Assembly: GCA_022794255.1 (NCBI GenBank)
Contig: JAAWEL010000030.1
Coordinates: forward strand, 1-56,217
Origin: Lachnospiraceae bacterium
GTDB lineage: Bacteria; Bacillota; Clostridia; Lachnospirales; Lachnospiraceae
Reading direction: 5' to 3'
DNA length: 56,217 bases
The position numbers and the translations under genes were made by a program. The notes under the pieces are model-generated. The model did not search any database. It had not been told where the DNA came from and worked only from the letters and a program-made list of their open reading frames with translations. The number at the start of each line of letters is the position of its first letter. Position 1 is the first letter of the stretch. Below, one piece after another: positions 13,744-21,018 of the stretch.

Positions 13744-14169
13744 ATGGATAGTGTAGAACTAGTAAAAAAAATATGTGCAGAAAGAAAAATTCCAATATCA
13801 AAATTGGAAAAAGATTGTAAATTTTCTAATGGATATATAAGGAAATTAAAAGAAGGAAAATTTCCTTCTGATAGACTTCTTGTAATATCCCAATATTTAG
13901 ATTTACCAATATCGTATCTAATGACTGGGGAAATAAAAACGGAACCACAAGAAATCATCATCAATCCTAAAGATGAGCGTGACATAGCCAGAGACCTTGA
14001 CGCATTAATGGATAAAATTGAGACCGGTGAGGATTCCCCATTATATTACAATGGAGAAGAGGTAGACCAAGAATCTAAAGAATTACTCCGAGATGCCATC
14101 GGTATGAGTTTACGGCACTTAAAGATTATTAACAAAGAAAAATATAACCCCCGCAAGAACAAAAAGTAG
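13744..14169 (+). CDS. ImmR-like phage repressor (XRE family)
   Basis: A 141-residue protein with an N-terminal helix-turn-helix (residues 5-58: KKICAERKIPISKLEKDC, then NGYIRKLKEGKFPSDRLLVI) and a charged C-terminal half likely for oligomerisation. It has no LexA/CI-type Ser-Lys autoprotease domain. It is followed directly by a gene for an HELGH metallopeptidase, the pairing known as ImmR-ImmA in ICEBs1 and related phages, where the protease cleaves the repressor after DNA damage or a quorum signal. The start follows GAGAGGT. It is expected to bind the TTAGA-N6-TCTAA operators. Confidence 0.85.
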   Translation: MDSVELVKKICAERKIPISKLEKDCKFSNGYIRKLKEGKFPSDRLLVISQYLDLPISYLMTGEIKTEPQEIIINPKDERDIARDLDALMDKIETGEDSPLYYNGEEVDQESKELLRDAIGMSLRHLKIINKEKYNPRKNKK

Positions 14170-14619
14170 GTGATGAATTTGAACAGCAAAATACTGTGTT
14201 TTATTCGATATTACACCAAGCTATGCGGAACCAATGACCCTTTTGTGATAGCGGATTATCTTAATATAGAAATATTTCGGTATCCACTGGGAAGAATTTC
14301 TGGATATTACAAATATTTGAAGAGGCATAAATGTATATACATAAATTCTGATCTTGAAAATAATTTTTCTAAGGTAGTTATGGCACATGAATTGGGACAT
14401 GCTATCTTACATGTAAAAGAAAATTGTGCATTTATGAGTAACAAGACACTATTGTTGACTTCTAAAATCGAGCGCCAGGCAAATTTATTCGCTGCATATT
14501 TACTAATTACAGATGATATGCTTCAAGAATATACCGGATTCACCGAGGAACAATTTTGTTCCTGTACAGGATACCCGAAGGAATTACTAGAGTTAAGACT
14601 AAACTGTAAAAAGGATTAA
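14170..14619 (+). CDS. ImmA/IrrE-family metallopeptidase
   Basis: A 149-residue protein with the zinc-protease motif HELGHAILH (residues 73-81) and a downstream ERQANLFAAYLL segment that supplies the third ligand region; both are typical of ImmA/IrrE (COG2856). It abuts the repressor stop codon. GTG 14170, ATG 14173 or a following TTG are possible starts, with AGGTG overlapping the first two. Its likely job is to cut the ImmR-like repressor and trigger induction. It is a cytoplasmic enzyme with no signal peptide. Confidence 0.87.
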   Translation: MMNLNSKILCFIRYYTKLCGTNDPFVIADYLNIEIFRYPLGRISGYYKYLKRHKCIYINSDLENNFSKVVMAHELGHAILHVKENCAFMSNKTLLLTSKIERQANLFAAYLLITDDMLQEYTGFTEEQFCSCTGYPKELLELRLNCKKD

Positions 14620-14648
14620 ATCCCCAAATTTTGAATGAGGAGAATATT

Positions 14649-15669
14649 ATGCACCTATTTTTCAGAAAAAAGTCAGAAAATAAATCAACTATACAAGAAA
14701 AGGACATAATTCAAAACGATATACAGCCATCTTCTGTCGAAGTACCGAACACTGAAGATTTAGAAACTTCAAATCCATCCTATGATCCAAATAACATTTT
14801 TATTATAGCCACATCTGATGATGGAACTTTACAATTGTTTAGAGAACTATTTCCTTCTAAGAATCTGTTCAAACTTTTTTTAAAAAACAGTCAGAACAAT
14901 AGGATTATTAAACAAGAATATCCTTTTGAAAATGGTCGAGTAAAGAATGTTTTTAGCTGTACACTAAACAGGTCTGGTTATGCTGTTGTTATAGATACCT
15001 ATTTCTCCGATAATCCACATGCGGTACTAGACCTATATCTGTATGATAATTTTGGAAAAGAATTATTTCATGTTTATTATACTAAAAACGGGCCTAGATG
15101 TTATAAATTTTCAGATTCAGGTAAATATTTTGTATTAATGGATCATAATAGTTTTTATATATACGATATGGAAAATCAGCAGATAAAAGTATTTTCGCCT
15201 GAAGATTTATGTTCAAGCAACTCGACAGATTTTATAATATTGGAAAATCAGCACTGTATTGCATATTGCTACACTCAACATCCAGATACACCATATTACC
15301 ATTTTACCTTTTTGGGACATCTCATTGAAGAGAACGCCTTCCGCGATCAAGTGAATAAAATGTACGAGGATAGTATTGAAACCAAACGATATTATGCGCT
15401 ATTAGATGAAATAGAAAAAAGAAACCAAACCCCTTTCCAACGATAAATACGAATTATATATTTCAGAATTACTATCCTTTGTAGATAATCCAGATTATCA
15501 AAATTCTGCCTGGTTATATCGAAAAATCGGTGAAGTGGAATTAGATGTAAACCATAAGAAAGCGGCCTTTGAATATTTTGAAAAAGCATTGTCTTTAGAC
15601 CCACAAATAGGGGTTAAACGAATTGCTTCTAAACTAAAAAAAGAATTGGAAAAAGATAGCAATGATTAA
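14649..15669 (+). pseudogene. Cargo gene with beta-rich domain and C-terminal TPR, frameshifted at an A6 run
   Basis: The first frame runs from ATG 14649 (GAGGAG seven bases before) to a TAA at 15446 and gives about 265 residues: a polar linker, then a beta-rich region that could be a propeller-like sensor (IIATSDDGTLQLFRELF, YKFSDSGKYFVLMDHN). Skipping one base in the six-A run at 15415-15420 joins it to an open frame ending at 15669. That frame encodes a TPR-like end (NSAWLYRKIGEVELDV, AAFEYFEKALSLDPQIG). So the gene is either broken by a one-base insertion, phase-variable, or affected by a sequence error. It follows ImmA by 29 bases and is likely transcribed with it. The family is not recognised. 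Confidence 0.65.
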
Positions 15670-15706
15670 AACATAGGTCTTTTATATTACAACAGGAGGA
15701 ACTTTT

Positions 15707-16462
15707 ATGGTAACATGCAACAATCTTTACGACAATGGTAACATGAAGCAGATTGCTTCGTTAGGCTGCGTTAAGGTATTTGAGCACCAGCGCGATTTGA
15801 GTGTCAATCCATCCTCAGCCATGGCCGCTTATTACGCGGCAGAAATGAATGTCCGTAAACGCCAGGTGCTTATCGAATTGAGCGGCAATTCTTTTACTGT
15901 ACAGGCAGGAGCTATGCAGTGGATGGCCGGATCCGTTAATATGACTTCTGGAATTAAAGGCGTTGGTGATTTTTTAGGAAAAGCAATTGCATCCAAAGTA
16001 ACAAAAGAGTCCAGCGCAAAACCAGAGTATACAGGAAATGGATTGGTTATGCTTGAACCTACATACAAACACATTTTGTTAGAAGAAGTTTCTGAATGGG
16101 GGAGCATGGTTCTTGAAGATGGTTTATTTTTAGCCTGTGATTCCAATATAACACAAAAGGTCGTTGCCAGAACTACCATTTCCTCTGCAGTTGCCGGCAA
16201 AGAGGGATTATTTAATTTATGCCTCACAGGAAATGGAGTTGCTGTATTGGAAAGCCCCGTTCCAAAAGATGAGTTAATCGAGTTTGATTTAAAAGACGAT
16301 GAACTGAAAATTGATGGAAATATGGCTATTGCCTGGTCTAACTCCCTAAAATTCACTGTGGAACGTTCTTCAAAATCCCTGGTTGGTTCTGCTGTATCAG
16401 GAGAAGGGCTGGTGAATGTATATAGGGGGACTGGCAAAGTATTAATGGCTCCAACGCAATAA
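15707..16462 (+). CDS. AIM24-family protein
   Basis: A 251-residue protein of the AIM24/TIGR00266 (DUF124) type: repeated beta-strand segments such as QVLIELSGNSFTVQAGAMQW, LVMLEPTYKHILLEEV and GLFNLCLTGNGVAVLESP form the TRAP-like beta barrel of the family. Function in bacteria is not settled; the mitochondrial relative affects inner-membrane organisation. It has its own AGGAGGA ribosome binding site and lies between the TPR pseudogene and the integrase, so it is cargo carried by the prophage and probably expressed in the lysogen. Its GC content is higher than that of the genes just upstream. Confidence 0.8.
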   Translation: MVTCNNLYDNGNMKQIASLGCVKVFEHQRDLSVNPSSAMAAYYAAEMNVRKRQVLIELSGNSFTVQAGAMQWMAGSVNMTSGIKGVGDFLGKAIASKVTKESSAKPEYTGNGLVMLEPTYKHILLEEVSEWGSMVLEDGLFLACDSNITQKVVARTTISSAVAGKEGLFNLCLTGNGVAVLESPVPKDELIEFDLKDDELKIDGNMAIAWSNSLKFTVERSSKSLVGSAVSGEGLVNVYRGTGKVLMAPTQ

Positions 16463-16486
16463 TATCAATCGGTTTACCAAGGTTAT

Positions 16487-16648
16487 TTAACTGTCAAATG
16501 TAAAAACCGCCCCTGCGCCAACAGGAACGGTTCTTACATAGATTCTATACCTGGACAGTGCGCCAGATGATACAATCCTTACACCCAAGGTCATTGTATC
16601 ATCTCCAGCGCCTCCTGTCAAAGGTATAGGCGTTATTTTTGTACCCAA
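16487..16648 (-). other. Possible 53-residue ORF or gene remnant antisense to the lysogeny genes
   Basis: Between the AIM24 gene and the integrase, a minus-strand frame from TTG 16648 to TAA 16487 has a well-formed sequence (KITPIPLTGGAGDDTMTLG, SRYRIYVRTVPVGAGAVFTF) unlike a random shadow. No ribosome binding site precedes it; a perfect palindrome does. It could be the displaced end of a phage surface protein gene. Evidence is composition only. Confidence 0.3.
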
Positions 16649-16653
16649 AAATC

Positions 16654-16670
16654 GTTGCGACAGTCGCAAC
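16654..16670. promoter_or_regulatory. Perfect 17-bp palindrome upstream of the integrase gene
   Basis: GTTGCGAC and GTCGCAAC flank a single A. The one-base centre rules out an RNA hairpin, so this is more likely a protein-binding site, for example for an excisionase or a regulator of int. It lies 22 bases before the integrase start. Confidence 0.5.
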
Positions 16671-16692
16671 CACAGAAAGGAGCATGATATAT

Positions 16693-17721
16693 ATGGCAAG
16701 AAAGAAAAAAAATGCTCTGCCATCTGGCAACATCCGCATACAGGTATTTGATTACACGGATGTAGATGGAAAAAAGCACTACAAATCATTCACAGCACCT
16801 ACTCGGCAGGAAGCCAAATACCTGGCAGCACAATGGAAAGCCGGGAAAGCAGAAAAGAAGCCTGCCAGAATTACTCTCTACGAAGCTGTGGAACGGTATA
16901 TTGATGCCAAAGAAGGGGTTTTATCTCCCAGTACCATAAGAGCCTACCGAAAAATGCAGGAATGTCGCATGAGAGATATCGGCAGAATATGGCTGGATGA
17001 ACTGAACAGCACAGATATCCAGATATGGATAAGTGATCTGTCTAAGAATTTGTCCCCAAAATATGTCCGAAACATTTACGGACTACTGGCTGCTACCGTT
17101 GATATGTTTGCGCCGGATCTGACGCTAAAGGTCACTATGCCAGAAAAGAAAAAACCGGATTTATACTGCCCATCGGATGACGATGTCAAAAGACTTTTAA
17201 AAGATGTTGCAGGAACGGATCTGGAAATTGCAATTCTTCTGGCAGCGTTTGGACCTATGAGACGCGGGGAAATATGCGCTCTGGAATCCACCGATATATC
17301 TGGCAACAAAGTATCCATTACAAAAAGTATGGTTATGGGGCCGGACAGGCAATATCTGGTGAAGCAGCCAAAGACCTACGGCTCCTATCGTGAGATCGAA
17401 TATCCGGGATTTGTCATAGAAAAAATGAAGGGACGCACCGGAAGGATCATTAATCGCAGTCCGGATGCAATTACACGAAGCTTTGAAAGGGCAATAAAAA
17501 GAACCGGACTTCCTCATTTCCGTTTTCATGATTTACGCCACTATGCAGCTTCCATCATGCACGCCATTGGAGTGCCAGACCAATATATCCTTCAGCGCGG
17601 AGGGTGGTCCAGCGACAATGTTATGAAGTCTGTATATCGAAATGCGATTGATCTTGAGACCGCCCGGCAGACAAAGAAAATCAATGGACATTTTGAGAAA
17701 ATGACGGGTAATTTCGTGTGA
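16693..17721 (+). CDS. int: Tyrosine-type site-specific integrase
   Basis: A 342-residue recombinase. Residues 1-60 form the AP2-like arm-binding domain, 62-145 the SAM-like core-binding domain (LYEAVERYIDAKEG, SPSTIRAYRKM), and 160-335 the catalytic domain. The catalytic residues are visible: Arg190 (PMRRGEI), His279-x-x-Arg282 (HDLRHY), Trp305 in the third-histidine position (GGWSS) and Tyr315 (KSVYRNAI). The ATG at 16693 is chosen because AAAGGAG lies about ten bases upstream. The gene points at the tRNA-Gly attachment site. It should integrate and, with an excisionase not seen here, excise the prophage. Confidence 0.93.
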   Translation: MARKKKNALPSGNIRIQVFDYTDVDGKKHYKSFTAPTRQEAKYLAAQWKAGKAEKKPARITLYEAVERYIDAKEGVLSPSTIRAYRKMQECRMRDIGRIWLDELNSTDIQIWISDLSKNLSPKYVRNIYGLLAATVDMFAPDLTLKVTMPEKKKPDLYCPSDDDVKRLLKDVAGTDLEIAILLAAFGPMRRGEICALESTDISGNKVSITKSMVMGPDRQYLVKQPKTYGSYREIEYPGFVIEKMKGRTGRIINRSPDAITRSFERAIKRTGLPHFRFHDLRHYAASIMHAIGVPDQYILQRGGWSSDNVMKSVYRNAIDLETARQTKKINGHFEKMTGNFV

Positions 17722-17747
17722 TATTCCGTGTGATACTTCGTGTGATA
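17715..17747. repeat. Three 12-bp-spaced CGTGTGATA repeats at the integrase end (candidate arm sites)
   Basis: CGTGTGATA occurs at 17715-17723, 17727-17735 and 17739-17747, overlapping the last codons of int. The period of 12 bases and the place between int and the tRNA attachment site fit arm-type binding sites for the integrase N-terminal domain. Confidence 0.5.
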
Positions 17748-17806
17748 CTTTATGCACTTTGACAGATATATTTGTATTCCCAATAATACCATAGGTATAC
17801 TCAAAA

Positions 17807-17853
17807 CCCCTGAAAACACCAGCATTTTCAAGGCATCCGGCTGTTTTCAGGGG
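17807..17853 (-). terminator. Long hairpin, likely terminator of the tRNA operon
   Basis: The 12-base arms CCCCTGAAAACA (17807-17818) and TGTTTTCAGGGG (17842-17853) are perfectly complementary. On the minus strand the hairpin comes right after tRNA-Gly and is followed by TTTTG, as expected for transcription termination. It may also stop rightward integrase transcripts. Confidence 0.6.
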
Positions 17854-17864
17854 CAAATAAAAAA

Positions 17865-17935
17865 AGCAGGTGATGGGAATCGAACCCACGTATCCAGCTT
17901 GGAAGGCTGGTGTTCTACCATTGAACTACACCTGC
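17865..17935 (-). tRNA. tRNA-Gly (anticodon TCC)
   Basis: A complete cloverleaf: acceptor GCAGGTG/CACCTGC, D arm GTTC/GAAC, anticodon stem CCAGC/GCTGG with loop CTTCCAA, and T arm with GTTCGATTC. Its 3' end faces the prophage integrase and is the probable attachment site, the prophage having rebuilt the gene's 3' end. No CCA is encoded. Confidence 0.95.
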
Positions 17936-17959
17936 ATAATCTATGAACTTATGGTACAA

Positions 17960-18034
17960 TCGGGGTGACAGGATTCGAACCTGCGACTTCCTGGTCCCAA
18001 ACCAGGCGCTCTAGCCAAACTGAGCCACACCCCG
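17960..18034 (-). tRNA. tRNA-Pro (anticodon TGG)
   Basis: A complete cloverleaf: acceptor CGGGGTG/CACCCCG with discriminator A, anticodon stem CCTGG/CCAGG with loop TTTGGGA, and T loop GTTCGAATC. It is 24 bases upstream of tRNA-Gly in the same transcript. Confidence 0.95.
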
Positions 18035-18090
18035 ATACATGGAATGCTGCCATCCTGCATCACCAACGAATGTTGACCAACGCAAGAAAC

Positions 18091-18119
18091 ATTATATAAC
18101 AATCATTCCATTTTGTCAA
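18091..18119 (-). promoter_or_regulatory. Consensus promoter of the tRNA-Pro/tRNA-Gly operon
   Basis: Minus strand TTGACA (18119-18114), a 17-base spacer and TATAAT (18096-18091) match consensus exactly. The expected start near 18084 is about 50 bases before tRNA-Pro. Confidence 0.85.
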
Positions 18120-18300
18120 CCAAAAATTTTCCTTAAAAAATGCAAAAATTTCCGGAATAATTTTAACAATTCGTTATCATATCTGTTTCCACCGGCAAAG
18201 CATATATCCGGATCTTCCAGGTCGATCAAATCCTCCAGCTCCTCCTGGTCTAAATCCCATACACTTTGCCGGTCTCTAAGATACGAAGCAGCTTTCGTAG
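18116..18300 (-). other. Open frame without a normal start codon after the YfcE gene
   Basis: A minus-strand frame of about 60 codons overlaps the end of the phosphodiesterase gene and ends at the tRNA promoter. The sequence is protein-like (SYLRDRQSVWDLDQEELEDL, NELLKLFRKFLHFLRKIFG). It has no ATG or GTG; an ACG with GGAAG eight bases upstream, or an internal TTG, are the only candidates. It may be a remnant. Confidence 0.25.
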
Positions 18301-18764
18301 CTCACGCTTCCATCCTCCTCCATAAACATTAACATATAAGAAGGCTTTCGTCCCTCTTGCCTCGGATAGGAAAGACTGCCAGGATTTAAGATCGTCACCT
18401 CCCCCCGCTTTTCCAGAAATGGCCGATGGGTATGGCCATACATAGCTATATCACAATTCCGATCTACTGCCTCCTGATAAAGCCCTTCCACTCCCAAAGA
18501 CACATTATAATAATGTCCATGGGTCAGAAAAATCCTGTGGCCTTTCAGCTCCAGTTCAATCTCTCGGTCCAGAGATGAGAAAAAGTCATTGTTTCCCATA
18601 ACCATCTCCAACTGGCAGCCCTCATTAACCCAATCTGCAATCCGCATCTCGCTTCCTTCTGCATCACCCAAGTGAATAAGCATATCCAATGGCGCCTGCT
18701 CTTCAATCACCTGTTTAAGACTCTCATCCTTACGGTGTGTGTCACTCACGATTAAAATCTTCAT
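18276..18764 (-). CDS. YfcE/MJ0936-family metallophosphoesterase
   Basis: A 162-residue phosphodiesterase with the calcineurin-like metal motifs in order: SDTHRKDE (7-14), HLGDAEG (31-37), GNNDF (57-61), THGHYYN (80-86) and YGHTHRP (109-115). Such enzymes hydrolyse phosphodiesters with Mn; cellular substrates are not established. It overlaps the stop of rdgB by one base, so the two are translationally coupled. A second member of the family is at 22258-22809. Confidence 0.88.
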   Translation of the reverse strand: MKILIVSDTHRKDESLKQVIEEQAPLDMLIHLGDAEGSEMRIADWVNEGCQLEMVMGNNDFFSSLDREIELELKGHRIFLTHGHYYNVSLGVEGLYQEAVDRNCDIAMYGHTHRPFLEKRGEVTILNPGSLSYPRQEGRKPSYMLMFMEEDGSVSYESCFVS

Positions 18765-19372
18765 CAGGATTCCTCCCTAAGAATTCGTTTCAGCTGTTGT
18801 TTCATTGCTTCCAGCGCCTTGCCTCGATGGCTGATCCGGTTCTTCTCTTCAATAGTCAGCTCTGCAGAGGTAACACCATATTCCGGAAGCATGAGAATCG
18901 GGTCATATCCAAAACCTCCGCTTCCCGCAGGTTCATAGGCAATGACTCCCTCCATAGTTTCCTCTGTGTGTACCACGCTTCCGTCTGGCAGCACGGCAGC
19001 AATGTTGCAGACAAACCGGGCAGTTCGTTCCTCATTCCTGGCATCCTTCAGCCGGTCAATAATATTCTGATTCTTGATCTCGTAGGAGGTGTCCTCTCCC
19101 ATGTATCGGGCTGAATAAATCCCCGGCTCCCCTCCTATATAATCCACCACCAGGCCAGAATCATCCGCCAGCACGATATCCCCGGTCTCCTGCCATACTG
19201 CCCTGGCCTTGATCTCTGCATTTTCTCCAAAAGAGGCGCCATTCTCCACAATCTCCGGATCTGCCCCTGCCTCCTTCATAGACAGAATCTCACAGCCCAA
19301 ATCTCCCAGAATCAGGCGAATCTCTCTCATTTTTCCGGTATTTCCAGTGGCAAATATAATCCTGTGCTTCAT
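18764..19372 (-). CDS. rdgB: XTP/dITP diphosphatase (HAM1/RdgB family)
   Basis: A 202-residue house-cleaning enzyme that removes xanthosine and inosine triphosphates from the nucleotide pool. Signature segments: FATGNTGKMREI (7-18), the acidic centre LADDSGLVVDYIGGEPGIYS (67-86), and FGYDPIL with SHRGKAL near the C-terminus. Its length is typical. The start overlaps the stop codon of the protease gene by four bases, and it is followed by a coupled YfcE gene, a pairing common in Clostridia. Confidence 0.93.
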   Translation of the reverse strand: MKHRIIFATGNTGKMREIRLILGDLGCEILSMKEAGADPEIVENGASFGENAEIKARAVWQETGDIVLADDSGLVVDYIGGEPGIYSARYMGEDTSYEIKNQNIIDRLKDARNEERTARFVCNIAAVLPDGSVVHTEETMEGVIAYEPAGSGGFGYDPILMLPEYGVTSAELTIEEKNRISHRGKALEAMKQQLKRILREES

Positions 19373-21018
19373 TCATTATCCTCCGTATCTTTACCATTTT
19401 TCCTTTCATCCGCTCCACGCCGTGATTCTTGACGGACAAAGGTGTAAGCCTTCAGGCAAATATTGCAGCTCTGCTTCTCCTCCGCCCGTTCCCAGTAGGT
19501 GCCTTCATAGCTGATATACCCTTCTCCGTCATCCAGATTGATATGACTTTTCCCATCCCCCGGATCATACTCAATGGCAATAGGATGGACACTTCCCGGC
19601 GTAGTCACCCGTATCACAAGAGCAAACCGTTCTCCGGCATCTACCGGGACTGTTTTATCCAATGGAATCGTATAATAGCCCGCCTGAGTCAGCTTCCCCT
19701 CAGCCACAGCCTTCCCGGTATCCTTAAGCCCAGAGGCCGGATCCTCTGACACATGGCGTTTCACATAGATCTGATAGCTGGTATTTTCCCCAGTGGCATA
19801 AAACCCAACAGCTGCTATCTGTTCCGCCTGGCCGGCCCTGTAAACATTGGCGGCCCAGGCTGTCTCCTCCCCATATCCCATCTGTCCGATCCACCCACAC
19901 AGATCGCTCTGATAGATGCAATCATAATTGTCTGTATTCTCTATACCGGTGTAGATAATATTCGTCATTCCCAAATTGGCATCATAATACGAAACGTAAA
20001 AAAACCCATCCTCTCCAAATTCTGTCCCCCAGCTGTTCTCACATAAAAAGGCTCCGTTTCCTTCCACCTCTGTCCTAAAATACTCCTTCGGGAAGTTGTC
20101 ATCCCATCCTACAATCACAATGTCATGGTTATGCGTTGCTTTTTTGGGATAACAATAGGCATTGACGTCCCGGTTATAATGCTCTGACTGACTCTGGCTG
20201 TTTTGCATAGTAGTGTAGAGTGAGCTTTGTACTCCTCCGCAGGCCAGTATCCCACGTTTGATCATGTCCCGGTCATTTTCCGGCAAAATCCGAATCTCCT
20301 GGACATGTTTTACCGGCTGTAGATTTTCCGGAGAAACACCGTCACCATAGGGATCTTGTTCCTCTGTCACCGGCCCTTGCCAGGACAGCAGGTATGCCAT
20401 AGACATAGTGTATTCCCCGCCCTTCTTCTGTCCCAGAGCAAAATTAGGGTTGTGGGACATATGATCTTCTGAAAAATCCCATACTTCCCCGGGCAAAAGC
20501 GCATTTTCCAGAGCTGTCAGAGAAGCAAATGACCAACAGGTTCCCAGCTCACCCTGATCCTCCACTAGTGCTGCCCGTCCCTCCTCTCTGGCATCATATC
20601 GGGAAGGAAGCTCTTTTCGGCCTTCCAATATCTGATTCATCTCCTTTAAGCGCAGCAGATAGCTTCTCCTTTTCAGAATCCGAATCTGCTCTCCGGGCAA
20701 CGAATACAGATACTCCGATATATCAGGAGTACACCATATTTGTTCCATAATCTTCTCCTGGAAAGGATCTGGCTTCCTTTGTCCCTTCTCCTCTTCCACC
20801 CCTTCTGTCTCTCTTTTATTCCTGCTCTTTTCAGATACGGACATTTTTTCGTCCTTTGTGCGATCCCTCTCCCTGTCTAAAGCGTCTGTCTGATCCTTCT
20901 CTGCCTGCTTTTCGGTTGATGTCTCCTTCTGCAAAAACCCGCAGCCGCTGAGCATAACAAGCATCATTCCCACAAGACACCATCGCCAGAATGTGAGGCC
21001 GTCAGCTATATTCCCCAT
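19369..21018 (-). CDS. Papain-family (C1) cysteine protease lipoprotein
   Basis: From the ATG at 21018 (AAGGA nine bases upstream) the protein has about 549 residues. It starts with a hydrophobic signal and the lipobox LSGC (Cys about residue 26), so it is anchored outside the membrane. A charged linker (about 30-85) follows. The C1 peptidase has DQGELGTCWSFASL with the oxyanion Gln and nucleophile Cys (about 161), HNHDIVIVGWDD with the catalytic His (about 298) and CENSWGTEFG with the Asn (about 328). The last 150 residues form a beta-sandwich of the lectin-like type often joined to surface C1 proteases. No propeptide is obvious. It overlaps the methyltransferase gene. Confidence 0.88.
   Translation of the reverse strand: MGNIADGLTFWRWCLVGMMLVMLSGCGFLQKETSTEKQAEKDQTDALDRERDRTKDEKMSVSEKSRNKRETEGVEEEKGQRKPDPFQEKIMEQIWCTPDISEYLYSLPGEQIRILKRRSYLLRLKEMNQILEGRKELPSRYDAREEGRAALVEDQGELGTCWSFASLTALENALLPGEVWDFSEDHMSHNPNFALGQKKGGEYTMSMAYLLSWQGPVTEEQDPYGDGVSPENLQPVKHVQEIRILPENDRDMIKRGILACGGVQSSLYTTMQNSQSQSEHYNRDVNAYCYPKKATHNHDIVIVGWDDNFPKEYFRTEVEGNGAFLCENSWGTEFGEDGFFYVSYYDANLGMTNIIYTGIENTDNYDCIYQSDLCGWIGQMGYGEETAWAANVYRAGQAEQIAAVGFYATGENTSYQIYVKRHVSEDPASGLKDTGKAVAEGKLTQAGYYTIPLDKTVPVDAGERFALVIRVTTPGSVHPIAIEYDPGDGKSHINLDDGEGYISYEGTYWERAEEKQSCNICLKAYTFVRQESRRGADERKNGKDTEDNE

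Larger units (their letters stand above)
1..17865. mobile_element. Prophage, right-hand part, integrated at tRNA-Gly
   Basis: A continuous block of phage genes runs from the left edge to the tRNA-Gly gene. It holds an antirepressor, replication and recombination genes, an immunity region and, last, a tyrosine integrase. The integrase lies next to the 3' end of the minus-strand tRNA-Gly, the usual arrangement when a tRNA 3' end serves as attB, so one attachment site should overlap about 17865-17900. The other attachment site and the packaging, head, tail and lysis genes are not in the window. Whether the element is intact cannot be judged. The exact core repeat cannot be set without the other end. 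Confidence 0.9.

Noticed and set aside
15415..15421. A6G run as a programmed -1 frameshift site
   Set aside because: The downstream TPR frame needs a +1 shift and the heptamer is not in the X-XXY-YYZ phase of the upstream frame.
17533..17889. Minus-strand frames with a YHTK repeat
   Set aside because: They are the complement of the three CGTGTGATA repeats and of the integrase 3' end; there is no ribosome binding site and no family resemblance.
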